A stretch of DNA of 64,000 nt from Gimesia benthica (lineage in GTDB: Bacteria; Planctomycetota; Planctomycetia; Planctomycetales; Planctomycetaceae). This document shows positions 53,331 through 62,212 of the stretch, in pieces. Under the pieces are notes generated by a model. That model did no database searches and was not told the origin of the DNA. It worked only from the letters and a program-made list of their open reading frames with translations. A program made the translations under genes and the position numbers. The DNA is taken from contig NZ_CP043930.1 in assembly GCF_009720525.1 (NCBI RefSeq), positions 7,266,001-7,330,000 on the forward strand. Reading direction: 5' to 3'. Position 1 is the first letter of the stretch. Every line of letters begins with the position of its first letter.

Positions 53331-53900
53331 ATGAAACGTTTATTTCCAACGCTTGCAGTTTGCCTGGCAGCCATGGTTATGGTCTCTGAAAAATCTGAAG
53401 CAGCCGAGTTCAGCAACACCAGTCTGATTCAGCCGGTACAGACCGCTTACAATCCTTCTCAGCCAGGCAGTGGTGTGGTCGATGTTCTGACTTTTCCGTT
53501 CCGAGCTCTGTCAGCACCATTTCAGTCACAGCCACGCCGGGTAGCTTACCAGCCTTACTACGGTTCGGCTAACTACGGTAGCACCAACTGCGCCAACGGC
53601 CGATGCTACACAGGCTCAGGTTACAGCAGCTCTTGTACGACCGGTAACTGTCCGACCGGAAGTTGTGCGACCGGGAATTGTGGAACTGGTTTTAACAACT
53701 GCCCTGGTGGTAACTGTGGGATTTCACAGTATCGTTACCCTGTGCAGAGTTACCCCAGCTATAACGCTCCCAGCTATAACACTCCCAACTGGAATAGCCG
53801 TCCCCAGTACCAGACCTACCGTCCGGTAGCTCAGCCCGTCTATCGTAGTGCGGTACCTGTGTCGACCAATTCAATCCGAAATGATCCGTTTTTCCCTTAA
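53331..53900 (+). CDS. Secreted Cys/Gly/Tyr-rich low-complexity protein
   Basis: A 189-residue protein with a signal peptide (MKRLFPTLAVCLAAMVMV, ending near SEAAE). The region 75-125 has repeated Gly-(Asn/Ser)-Cys units (CTTGNCPTGSCATGNCGTG), giving a regularly spaced run of Cys residues. The tail is rich in Tyr, Pro, Ser and Asn (YPVQSYPSYNAPSYN), with repeats of SYN. It has no known domain. Short Cys-Gly repeats suggest disulfide cross-linking, metal binding or an adhesive role at the surface; all are inference. A strong terminator follows, so it is transcribed alone. Confidence 0.75.
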   Translation: MKRLFPTLAVCLAAMVMVSEKSEAAEFSNTSLIQPVQTAYNPSQPGSGVVDVLTFPFRALSAPFQSQPRRVAYQPYYGSANYGSTNCANGRCYTGSGYSSSCTTGNCPTGSCATGNCGTGFNNCPGGNCGISQYRYPVQSYPSYNAPSYNTPNWNSRPQYQTYRPVAQPVYRSAVPVSTNSIRNDPFFP

Positions 53901-54411
53901 GCGGCTGGCGTGATTGATACAAACCAGGTTCCTAACTACAGGATAGACAATGTGGTTAAGTAAAAACTGAGCTGCGGGGTACTCCCGCAGCTCAGTTCTC
54001 TTTTGTGAAACAGGTTCCACTGAAAATATTCTGGGGAAACCTGTTTTGACTGTTAAAATGACTGCAACTGACAAACAATTTATATGTAAACTGAGTATTA
54101 ATGGAACAGGAGATAAAACTTCTGTTATTTCGAAGTTAATCTGAAGATGTGATGGATTCCCCGGTTCACAGCAGGAATTGCAAAAAGGGATGATCATTCT
54201 CCTGGATGACGTCGAAAGTATATTAAGTGAAGATATTCTGGTTAGGTATTTCAGCAGGGACTCGTATTCACAATCTGGTTTCTGCTGTTAAGATAGAGAC
54301 AAATAACTGTGTTGGACTGAGAGCAATGATTGCTGTTCTGGCACTCGGGAGAGCAATTCAAAGCTTTCAGACATCGGAATCAACACAGTGCAAGTGAGGA
54401 TCAGATAATAA
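53901..54411. other. Intergenic region upstream of glgX
   Basis: About 510 bases. It starts with a strong terminator (listed separately). The rest is AT-rich without a frame I support. The promoter of glgX must lie here but no clean box was seen. Confidence 0.45.
53965..54004 (+). terminator. Strong rho-independent terminator
   Basis: A perfect 14-base-pair stem (AACTGAGCTGCGGG at 53965-53978 with CCCGCAGCTCAGTT at 53984-53997), five-base loop, then TCTCTTTT. It ends transcription of the Cys/Gly-rich protein gene. Confidence 0.9.
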
Positions 54412-56508
54412 ATGGGTCGCGAATTGGTACACTCACTCAGTTCCCCGATACATTCGATGCATACGTTTTCCTACGGAGCGATTCCGCAGGATAATGGGGT
54501 TCTGTTTTCTGTCTATAGCCGTTCAGCCACTGCCATGTGGCTGCTGTTGTACAACCATGTCGATGACACGGAGCCCTCCGAAGTCATCCGCTTCAATCAG
54601 GAATATGGGCGACTGGGAGATATCTGGACTGCGTTCATTTCCGGAATCGGTCCGGGTCAGCTGTATCACTTCCAGGCCGACGGTCCCTATCAGCCGGAAA
54701 TCGGACAGCGCTTTGATAAGCGGGCTCGTCTGATTGATCCTTATGCCAAGGCGCTGGCCGGTAATTTCCAGCCTTCACCCGATGGCATTGTGCGGCCTCC
54801 GAAATGTGTGGTCGTCGATGATCAGTTCGACTGGCAGGGAGACCGTCATGTACGGCACCATCTGGCGGACACGGTCGTATATGAAATGCACGTCCGCGGC
54901 TTCACTAATTCCGAGACCAGTGAAGTGGATCATCCTGGTTCTTACCTGGGTGTGATTGAGAAAATTCCTTATCTGATTGATCTTGGTGTGACGGCCGTCG
55001 AACTGATGCCGATCCACGAATTCCCGATGAATGAAGCCGACGGCACTTTCACCGATCATCAGAACTACTGGGGCTACGAGACGCTGGCCTTCTTTGCACC
55101 GCATCGCGGGTACGCCACCAGTCGAGAACCGGGCGCGCAGGTCCGTGAGTTCAAGGAGATGGTACGGGCACTGCATGAGGCGGGGATCGAGGTTATTCTG
55201 GACGTGGTATTCAACCATACTGCGGAAGGAAATGAGAACGGCCCGACTCTGTCTTTCCGCGGACTGGAAAACCAGGTGTATTACCATCTGGAGCAGGGCG
55301 GGAAGTACTACTCTAACTACTCTGGTTGTGGAAACGCGATCAACGGGAATCATCCCGTGGTCCGCGAGATGATCTTCCACTGCCTGCGTTACTGGACCTG
55401 TAATTATCACATCGATGGATTCCGGTTCGACCTCGCTTCCATTCTAAGCCGGGACCGCAGCGGTCATCTGGTTCCGAATCCCCCGTTGGTTGAGGCGATC
55501 GCCGAAGATCCATTGCTGGCAGATACCAAGCTGATCGCGGAAGCCTGGGACGCCGCTGGCGCTTACCAAGTCGGTTCATTCTCGCATATCCGCTGGGCGG
55601 AGTGGAATGGCCGTTATCGTGATGACATCCGACGCTTCTGGCGGGGCGATGTGCCTTCACTGGGCGACTATGCAACCCGTATTTCCGGATCGAGCGATCT
55701 GTATCAGAAAACAGGACGCGAGCCGTTTCATGGCGTGAATTTCATCACAGCGCACGACGGTTTCACGCTGAATGATTTGGTGAGCTACGAGCATAAGCAC
55801 AACTATGCGAACCGCGAAGATAATCGTGATGGTGAAAACAACAACATCAGCATGAACTTCGGCGTGGAAGGTCCGACGGATGATCCTGCGATCAACGCGA
55901 TGCGGGAACGCCAGATCAAGAACTTCCTCGCGACTCTCTTTCTGAGTCAGGGCGTGCCCATGCTGCTTTCCGGCGATGAATGTCGTCGAACACAGCGGGG
56001 GAATAACAACACTTACTGTCAGGATAACGAAATTTCCTGGTTCGACTGGACACTGGTCGATAAGCATAGTGGCCTGTATCGTTTCTGTAAGGAGTTGATC
56101 CACTTCCGCCTGAATGAGCCTACGCTCCGCCAGCGGAACTTCCTGACCGGTCAATCCGATGGTGTCGAGAAGTTGCCGGATGTCAGCTGGTACAACGTAA
56201 TGGGAGAGCCAGTCAAATGGGAGCACGACAAGAATTGCCTGATGTGTATTCTGGGGGCGAAGCACTCCTCACGGCGTATCAAGGATGGCTCGGATCTGAT
56301 GATCATGGTCAATACATCGCCCGATCCTCAGGCCTTTGAGCTTCCGGATGGCATCAAGCCGAAGGCCTGGAGCCTGGTCATCGACACTTCGGCCCGGTCT
56401 CCACTGGATATCTTCCCGAAGCGGGATGGAACGACGCTCTTCCCGCGCGTGGCCGTACTGCCGCCTCGCTCGCTGAAGTGCTATACGCGTAAAGTGGGAC
56501 GCAGGTAA
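54412..56508 (+). CDS. glgX: Glycogen debranching enzyme GlgX (GH13 isoamylase type)
   Basis: A 698-residue alpha-1,6-glucosidase that removes branches from glycogen or limit dextrins. The N-terminal CBM48 region (about 20-120) has GVLFSVYSRSATAMWLLLYN and GQLYHFQADGPYQPEIGQRFD. The GH13 barrel carries the usual motifs: VILDVVFNHTAEG, the nucleophile Asp in GFRFDLASIL, the acid Glu in LIAEAWDAAGAYQVG, and the transition-state Asp in FITAHDGFTLNDL. The length matches the family. It converges with uppP, 20 bases away. The preferred start is the ATG at 54412; an ATG 15 codons later is possible. Confidence 0.95.
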   Translation: MGRELVHSLSSPIHSMHTFSYGAIPQDNGVLFSVYSRSATAMWLLLYNHVDDTEPSEVIRFNQEYGRLGDIWTAFISGIGPGQLYHFQADGPYQPEIGQRFDKRARLIDPYAKALAGNFQPSPDGIVRPPKCVVVDDQFDWQGDRHVRHHLADTVVYEMHVRGFTNSETSEVDHPGSYLGVIEKIPYLIDLGVTAVELMPIHEFPMNEADGTFTDHQNYWGYETLAFFAPHRGYATSREPGAQVREFKEMVRALHEAGIEVILDVVFNHTAEGNENGPTLSFRGLENQVYYHLEQGGKYYSNYSGCGNAINGNHPVVREMIFHCLRYWTCNYHIDGFRFDLASILSRDRSGHLVPNPPLVEAIAEDPLLADTKLIAEAWDAAGAYQVGSFSHIRWAEWNGRYRDDIRRFWRGDVPSLGDYATRISGSSDLYQKTGREPFHGVNFITAHDGFTLNDLVSYEHKHNYANREDNRDGENNNISMNFGVEGPTDDPAINAMRERQIKNFLATLFLSQGVPMLLSGDECRRTQRGNNNTYCQDNEISWFDWTLVDKHSGLYRFCKELIHFRLNEPTLRQRNFLTGQSDGVEKLPDVSWYNVMGEPVKWEHDKNCLMCILGAKHSSRRIKDGSDLMIMVNTSPDPQAFELPDGIKPKAWSLVIDTSARSPLDIFPKRDGTTLFPRVAVLPPRSLKCYTRKVGRR

Positions 56509-56528
56509 GATTCTCGTACTTCTCCTGA

Positions 56529-57302
56529 CTACTGTTGCATGAGCTGGATAATCACAATGATAATTCCCAGCGGGATGCACCAGTAGGCGAAGTAGTGCAG
56601 CTTGCCTTTCTCCAGCCAGCGTACGAGCAGCCAGAGCGCGACGATTCCAACCACTGCTGAAATGACGGCCCCTGCAGCCAGCAGGCTCAGGGGAGTGGTC
56701 AGGTCCTTGTTGGAGATAATCTCCGCAGTTTCCAGGATGGTCGCTCCCGAAATAGCCGGGATCGCCAGCAGGAAAGAAAAGGTTGCCGCCGACTGTCGCG
56801 ACAGTCCCATCAGCAGCCCTGCCACAATGGTGCTGCCGCTGCGTGAGATCCCGGGAAGTATCGCAAATGCCTGTGCGAAACCGATCAGCAGCGCCTGTTT
56901 GTAGGTGATCTCGGTGTAGCTCTTATCGGTCTGTGGGATGCGGGGAATCATCAATAGAAACAGGCCAGTGATGGGCAGCATGCAGCCCGCCAGCAGTGAG
57001 CTTTCCAGGTAATGCTCGGCGAATTTTTTCGCAGCCAGGCCAATTACAACGACCGGCAGCGTGCCAACGATCAGCAGAGGGATGACGCGCATGTCCTGGC
57101 TGAGCAGTCGAAAGATCGTCCGTCGGTAGAAAATCAGGATCGATAGTAGCGTGCCTGCATGCAGGACGATGTTTACGTCAGTCTGGTCTGACTGGATTTC
57201 CAGAAAGCTTTCAACGATGACCAGGTGTCCAGAGGAGCTGACGGGCAGGAATTCGGTGATTCCCTGAATGATCGACAGCAGGAACATTTTCAACCAGGTC
57301 AT
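56529..57302 (-). CDS. uppP: Undecaprenyl-diphosphate phosphatase
   Basis: A 257-residue membrane protein of the BacA/UppP family, which recycles the lipid carrier for peptidoglycan and other envelope polymers. The catalytic motifs are QGITEFLPVSSSGHLV near residue 13 (with the conserved Glu and Ser residues) and PGISRSGSTIVAGLLMGLSR near residue 150. The eight or so helices and length fit. Its presence agrees with planctomycetes having peptidoglycan. It also confers bacitracin tolerance in other bacteria. Confidence 0.95.
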   Translation of the reverse strand: MTWLKMFLLSIIQGITEFLPVSSSGHLVIVESFLEIQSDQTDVNIVLHAGTLLSILIFYRRTIFRLLSQDMRVIPLLIVGTLPVVVIGLAAKKFAEHYLESSLLAGCMLPITGLFLLMIPRIPQTDKSYTEITYKQALLIGFAQAFAILPGISRSGSTIVAGLLMGLSRQSAATFSFLLAIPAISGATILETAEIISNKDLTTPLSLLAAGAVISAVVGIVALWLLVRWLEKGKLHYFAYWCIPLGIIIVIIQLMQQ

Positions 57303-57638
57303 GAGTGTGTCTTTTCAATCGAGTAAGAGGCTGGAGTAGTGCAGGCAGCGTATTGGAACCGATTTACGTTGTTTTATCCAAGACCAATCTATGGCGAGAA
57401 ATCGTCTGTTTGGTCGGGTGTGTAAGTTATTTATCTGTTGAGTCTTAGGGTGTTGTGCTGGAAGGCAGCGTAAGTAGGGATCTCTATAAAGAGTCAAAAA
57501 AACTCTATAACCGGGAATCGGAATCTTGTCAATTTGAGTCGACTTTAACGGTTGAACCGGTTAGTTCGACCCGCTATTGTGGTCGGCTATTGTTAATGAC
57601 GTTTCGAAATGACTCTTTTCAAATTGTAACGGATCACA
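57303..57638. other. Intergenic region between divergent uppP and thioredoxin genes
   Basis: About 335 bases. It holds the promoter at 57552-57580 (listed separately) for the thioredoxin gene. A short frame at 57455-57721 overlaps the gene out of frame and is not supported. Confidence 0.5.
57552..57580 (+). promoter_or_regulatory. Candidate sigma-70 promoter for thioredoxin gene
   Basis: TTGAAC at 57552-57557 and TATTGT at 57575-57580 with a 17-base spacer, about 58 bases before the start codon. Confidence 0.5.
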
Positions 57639-58040
57639 ATGAATACGCTTATTCCAGCAACTATGGTGCTGTCGCTTTCTCTGGCACCAATGCAGGCCGT
57701 GGAAGTGCCTGCCATTCCTGAAAACGTAGTCAAGTTATTTCAAGTAGAAGAAGATGTTTCCAATCATCAGATTCTTCTGTTTACTGCCAGCTGGTGTCCA
57801 GCCTGTGTGCAGATGAAGAATAACGAATTTCCCGCGCTGCGAGACAAGAACTGGGAAATCGGCGAAGGTCAATCCAGCCACATTCGTGTGATTGACGTGG
57901 ATCAACATCCGGGACTCACAGATAAGTACAATGTGCAGTCCCTGCCCACACTCATTCTGGTTGTCGATGGCAAAGAAGTCAGCCGCTCCGGTTCACTGAA
58001 TGCCTACAGCATCGCTGAGATGTTCTACAATCGCAAATAA
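57639..58040 (+). CDS. Exported thioredoxin-like protein
   Basis: A 133-residue thioredoxin-fold protein with a short signal peptide (residues 1-20, ATMVLSLSLAPMQA). The active site is CPAC in FTASWCPACVQMKNNEF near residue 54. The cis-Pro loop is in VQSLPTLILVVDGKE. It likely reduces or handles disulfides outside the cytoplasm. It converges with the GTPase gene, whose stop is only two bases away; a small inverted repeat spans both stops. CPAC instead of CGPC suggests a redox potential different from classical thioredoxin. Confidence 0.88.
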   Translation: MNTLIPATMVLSLSLAPMQAVEVPAIPENVVKLFQVEEDVSNHQILLFTASWCPACVQMKNNEFPALRDKNWEIGEGQSSHIRVIDVDQHPGLTDKYNVQSLPTLILVVDGKEVSRSGSLNAYSIAEMFYNRK

Positions 58041-58042
58041 GC

Positions 58043-59887
58043 TCACTGTGAGCTGAGATGTGACGCTCCCGAGCCGGCTTTTCCGGTCGGCTCATTCACT
58101 TTCCAGGCACCCAGGATCCGGGAAGAAGCGATTTCCGTCCGCAGGTGATGGACCTCCCCCCCCATGCGTACCAGGGAGTGTTGCAGGCTGTGAACCTGGC
58201 GGCATTCCTGCTCGAGATGCGGAAACAGTCCGTGTGACAGTTTCGCCTGGGCAAGTTCATCCGAAAGCTGGTTGATCTCCTGTTCCAGCCCGCGTTTGAG
58301 TTTGCGCGTGAACATCATCACCAGGAAGCCGGTCCAGATCAGGAAAATGACGCCAGCGGTCACGTAGAAATCAATGGGCAGAATCCGGGATTCATTGAAA
58401 AAGGAATCCATGAAGAAGTTTCTGCCGATGCGGACCAGGGCATAAATCACGAATGTCAGAAACAGGCTTTCGTAAACCAGACGCGTGAACCATCCCGAAT
58501 TCTTGCGCGCCAGTTTACCAATGATACCATCAATTTTCGTGCCGGCGTCACTGAGAAATTCTTCTTCGACGTGGGCGGCTTCGGTCTGCAGTCGTTCCAG
58601 CGAGTCGGTCAACTGCGGCTGGTTCTCCAGGCCGGCTGCCTGGGTGTAGCCATCAATCAGCAGCTGAGATTCGCGTAAGGTATTGTCATCCAGACCAAAG
58701 GAGCCGATGCGTTTCAGTCGATCTTCGGCGGCCTGTTCTTTGTGACGGTCCCCGAGCCAGCGTGCTCCCTGCAGGGCACCAATCAGCGCGACCTGAGCTG
58801 AGTTACGGGCGCGGAACAGGCTGGCGGATGCGATCAGATTTCCCAGGCCGTTATAAAGCCGGAGCATCATCGCAAAGGGGCTCGCCCCCCAGGAATCAGA
58901 AATGCTGGAGAGCAGTCTGCGTTCCCACAGATTGCGGCTGATCAGGAGTTCCGAACGAAGTTCCTGCGACATCCGGGTTGTGAGCGTCACGTGCTGCTGT
59001 TTTAAAAACGATTCCAGTTCGCGAAGTTCCGGGAGGTTTTGCTCAAACTTCTGCGCACAGTGATCGATGGCATGTTGAATCAGTTCCAGCAGATTGGCTC
59101 GACGAACCTGCAGGCGTTCGGACTTGCCGAGTTGCGTACTGAGAATATTCTGCAGGCTGGCAAATTCCGGATCGACGGGACGGTCTGCGAGCTGGTCTTC
59201 CAGGGCACGAACCGAATCAACAAAGTAGATTTCGGGAACTTCAAACTGTTGCGAGAGCTGTTCGCGCCAGTCGTCACGTATATCCTCATCCAGGCCAGCG
59301 TGGGTCTGGACGAAAATCAGGCGACGTCCAACAGCTGCCTCGCGTAACTCTTCCGAAACGCGTGCAGAACGGTATTTCTGCTGCGTCGAGGCATATAGCA
59401 GAATGTCACAGAGCGGAATGATGTGCTGCAACCGGGTGAGATTGTTTTCTCCCTCGCTCTCTTCTGAGGTGTCCGGGTCCGGGCAATCGATCAGAATGAT
59501 GTTTCGCAATTGATCCAGGGGTTTCTGCTCCACCTGAAACTGACTTAGATCAAGTCCCAGGCGGTCCAGGTCGGTGTCGGGGTGTGCGATCAGAACCGGT
59601 TGAGTGGTGGTCGGACGCTGACGACCAGAAGTTGTGCAGTAAGAGCCGACCAGGGCGTTGACCAGGCTGCTTTTTCCGGTTCCGGTCCCACCAAATGTGG
59701 CAATCACCAGCGGGGATTCCAGTCGGACCCGGAGCATGTCCAGTCGGGGAAGCAGCTGTTGGATAACGGCCTGGCACTGCTGTGCGGTCCTCCAGCCGGT
59801 GGGCTTCCGGCTCCAGTTCGTGAGTTGCTGGATCAATCCATCCACGGCTGCCAGCATTTCAATCTGTGCAATTTCCGACGTAGGCAT
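58043..59887 (-). CDS. Dynamin-like GTPase with C-terminal transmembrane hairpin
   Basis: A 614-residue GTPase. The P-loop is GGTGTGKSS near residues 66-74. Switch-like QRPTTTQP follows (about 90), and the G3 motif is IDCPDPDT near 135. The G4 region is FVQTHAGLDED, lacking the usual N/T-K-x-D. Residues 190-440 are mostly helical, with heptads (LRELESFLKQQHVTL). Two close hydrophobic segments (LFLTFVIYALVRIG and FYVTAGVIFLIWTGFLVMMF, residues 470-540) form a membrane hairpin, then a coiled-coil tail. This layout resembles bacterial dynamin-like proteins that remodel membranes. It is the second gene of a pair, 44 bases after the first. The family name is inferred from layout. Confidence 0.85.
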   Translation of the reverse strand: MPTSEIAQIEMLAAVDGLIQQLTNWSRKPTGWRTAQQCQAVIQQLLPRLDMLRVRLESPLVIATFGGTGTGKSSLVNALVGSYCTTSGRQRPTTTQPVLIAHPDTDLDRLGLDLSQFQVEQKPLDQLRNIILIDCPDPDTSEESEGENNLTRLQHIIPLCDILLYASTQQKYRSARVSEELREAAVGRRLIFVQTHAGLDEDIRDDWREQLSQQFEVPEIYFVDSVRALEDQLADRPVDPEFASLQNILSTQLGKSERLQVRRANLLELIQHAIDHCAQKFEQNLPELRELESFLKQQHVTLTTRMSQELRSELLISRNLWERRLLSSISDSWGASPFAMMLRLYNGLGNLIASASLFRARNSAQVALIGALQGARWLGDRHKEQAAEDRLKRIGSFGLDDNTLRESQLLIDGYTQAAGLENQPQLTDSLERLQTEAAHVEEEFLSDAGTKIDGIIGKLARKNSGWFTRLVYESLFLTFVIYALVRIGRNFFMDSFFNESRILPIDFYVTAGVIFLIWTGFLVMMFTRKLKRGLEQEINQLSDELAQAKLSHGLFPHLEQECRQVHSLQHSLVRMGGEVHHLRTEIASSRILGAWKVNEPTGKAGSGASHLSSQ

Positions 59888-59931
59888 AAGTCACGAAGTC
59901 CTGTGTCAAATTCACTTTCACGAGGTCAGGG

Positions 59932-61836
59932 TCAGAGGGAGGCCTGCAGTTGTTTCAGTTCCGTTTCCAGTTGGGCTGTCAGTTTCTGGACCGCCTGGTA
60001 AGCTTCACTCTCAGGCAGCGAGACAGCCGATTTTAACTCTTCAGGTAATGTCTTCAGCAAGTGTTCGCGAATCGCGGTCGCCAGCCATTCCGTCCGTTTC
60101 TGAGCAAAGACTGCATGGAATCTGCGAAACTTGGCTTCCAGGTAGCCCATGCCTGTCGCTGCGGTACTGCTGACTGCGGTCTCTCCGAACGTGGTCGTTG
60201 CTGCACCGCCGGCAACATCGCCGGTGACGTTGACCACGGATTGAATCATGGTATCAGTCACAAGTTGTGTGCCCACATCACCCACTGCGCCGAAACCGAC
60301 AAAGAACAGACCGACGCTTAGAGCGGGACGACCAACGGCCGCCACGCGATCCAGTTGCTTGAGGAATGTGTAGTACTGGGGGCTCTCGTCTTTGAAGAAC
60401 GTCATTTCCCGGTCGACGAGTTCCTCGAGCTGACCATTGAAATCAAAGGCCGCGTGTTCCTGGTGTAGAATTTTGAGCAGCTCTTCACGGGAGGTTCCTC
60501 GGAGCAGCGACTTCAGGCGGCTGGTGAGTAGTTCATTTCCCAGCTCACTGACCAGGGTCAGTCGGTCGTAAATGCCCTCCACTGTCTGCAGGACCACCGA
60601 CCACTCCTGCTCGCGGTACAGTTCCATGGGAGGACGTTTCTCCTCGGTGGTCAACGAATGCAGGTAGCGGACAGGCCAGAGAACCCCTTTGCCAATCGCG
60701 TTGTAGAAGCCGTGCACATGAGCGGACCAGCCTTCCCGCTGTTCCTGCCACCACTTGCGAATGGAATGCACGATGACGGTGTTGGGAACCAGCGGCCAGT
60801 TGTCTATCTCGGCCAGTTCATGTTCTGAGAGCAACTGGGAAGCCGCGAGAAATTCCTGACTCCGCGTTTTGATTTCCCGCAGATATGCAGGCACGCCGGT
60901 CTCCTGGTTACTCAGGTAATACAGAGCCCCCTTGAGAGTGCGGACTTTGATTTCATCGAAATGCAGTTCTGAGAGGACCTGCATCAGGTTGAGGGCGGAA
61001 TCGGTATCAGGCGTTTCCGCTGTTAATGAGTCGCCGCTGTTTTCTGGTGTCGGCTCGAACACGCGGCGATAGAAGGGGAGCTGCAGATTGTTGGCAGCCT
61101 GTCGGTCATTGGGGGCGATGAAGACCAGCTCAGGATTCACGCCTGTTTCCTGGCAGAAGGTGTTCAACCAGAGCGGCCAGTATTCCTCGTCTTCGGGTAG
61201 CTGGCATTGGTTGAATACCGTAATGATGACTTTCTCTTCCCGCGCGGCTTCGCGGAAGAACTGTTTGACGGCAGCGTCATTGTATTTCTGTTGCGTGAGG
61301 ACAGCGACCAGAACGTCGGCTGACTGGCGGATCCGTTCGGCCCGTTCCCAGTTGACTTCGGCGTCGCTGTCGATGTCCGGCGTGTCCAGCACCAGCAGAT
61401 TGGGGGCCAGGCTCCCGCATTCCTGCCAGAATAGAAGGTGCTGTTCATCAGTTCTCAGCGGGTCCTCTGCTGACGACCATGGGATCAGCTCAAACCCCTG
61501 AAAGACTTTTGACAGATTATGCCGGTCTTCAAACCCAGTGGGGACCAGGCAGACCGGGTGTTTCGTCTGAGAGGCCAGGGGGCTGATGGCACTGGACTGC
61601 TGGTTCACCAGATGGTTGAAGATCACACTTTTACCGATATTGGTGCCGCCAACAACAGCCGCTACCAGGTAAATCTGGTCAGACAGCTGGGGAATCAGTT
61701 TCCGCTCCAGGATTTCAAACCATTCACGACCTTCCAGGCCGGGGAGCTCCAGTTGAGCGGACTGCTGTTCCAGGGCGCGTAAAGAGTCCCTGAGTTCCTG
61801 GGTTGTGGTGGAAAATGTATGCAGGGTAGATGACAT
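59932..61836 (-). CDS. Dynamin-like GTPase, first gene of the pair
   Basis: A 634-residue GTPase. The P-loop GGTNIGKSV is at about 62-70 and switch I-like SQTKHPV follows. G3 is LDTPDIDSDAEVN near 150. G4 is FNQCQLPED, with Gln and Cys where Lys and Asp normally sit (N-Q-C-Q). Residues 290-480 are helical. Unlike its partner it has no strong transmembrane pair. Instead there is a Gly/Ala-rich weakly hydrophobic stretch at 510-580 (ALSVGLFFVGFGAVGDVG, VTGDVAGGAATTTFG) that could dip into membrane. It ends in a coiled-coil (KLTAQLETELKQLQASL). The two genes are transcribed together and probably act as a pair, as in known two-subunit bacterial dynamins. Confidence 0.85.
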   Translation of the reverse strand: MSSTLHTFSTTTQELRDSLRALEQQSAQLELPGLEGREWFEILERKLIPQLSDQIYLVAAVVGGTNIGKSVIFNHLVNQQSSAISPLASQTKHPVCLVPTGFEDRHNLSKVFQGFELIPWSSAEDPLRTDEQHLLFWQECGSLAPNLLVLDTPDIDSDAEVNWERAERIRQSADVLVAVLTQQKYNDAAVKQFFREAAREEKVIITVFNQCQLPEDEEYWPLWLNTFCQETGVNPELVFIAPNDRQAANNLQLPFYRRVFEPTPENSGDSLTAETPDTDSALNLMQVLSELHFDEIKVRTLKGALYYLSNQETGVPAYLREIKTRSQEFLAASQLLSEHELAEIDNWPLVPNTVIVHSIRKWWQEQREGWSAHVHGFYNAIGKGVLWPVRYLHSLTTEEKRPPMELYREQEWSVVLQTVEGIYDRLTLVSELGNELLTSRLKSLLRGTSREELLKILHQEHAAFDFNGQLEELVDREMTFFKDESPQYYTFLKQLDRVAAVGRPALSVGLFFVGFGAVGDVGTQLVTDTMIQSVVNVTGDVAGGAATTTFGETAVSSTAATGMGYLEAKFRRFHAVFAQKRTEWLATAIREHLLKTLPEELKSAVSLPESEAYQAVQKLTAQLETELKQLQASL

Positions 61837-62212
61837 GTTTGCTTTTCAATCGAGTCGCTGTGGAATGCCTGAATCCTGTATCGAGATACATTCGCAACAG
61901 TTGACAGATTCTTAACTTAAACCGGCTTTTCTGGAGTATATCGACTCGAGGCATTCAGGATGAGCCCAACTTCTTAGAACGCCAGCTTCAAATTCGATTC
62001 AATTCACTGAATTAACGGTCGCATGGTTTGACGGGCGCGAATAACTCAGATAGGATCCATCCATTCGCACTCAGCGGTGTTGTCAGCTCAGAGTGCGCTT
62101 AATGATCTGGAATGCCATGACAGACGCCTTCATTAGATAAGTCTAATGATTGTATTCATTTAAGAACGTGACCCCTGGCAGGTCATGTGCCCTTTACATT
62201 AGGAGTTCAAAG
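61837..62212. other. Intergenic region with rpsB promoter and leader
   Basis: About 375 bases between divergent genes. A strong promoter pair is listed separately. The leader from about 62060 to 62212 could carry autoregulatory structure for S2, as in other bacteria, but I did not find a clear conserved fold by eye. Confidence 0.5.
62028..62056 (+). promoter_or_regulatory. Promoter of rpsB-tsf
   Basis: TTGACG at 62028-62033 and TAGGAT at 62051-62056 with a 17-base spacer. It lies about 155 bases before the rpsB start, giving a leader of about 150 bases. Confidence 0.7.
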
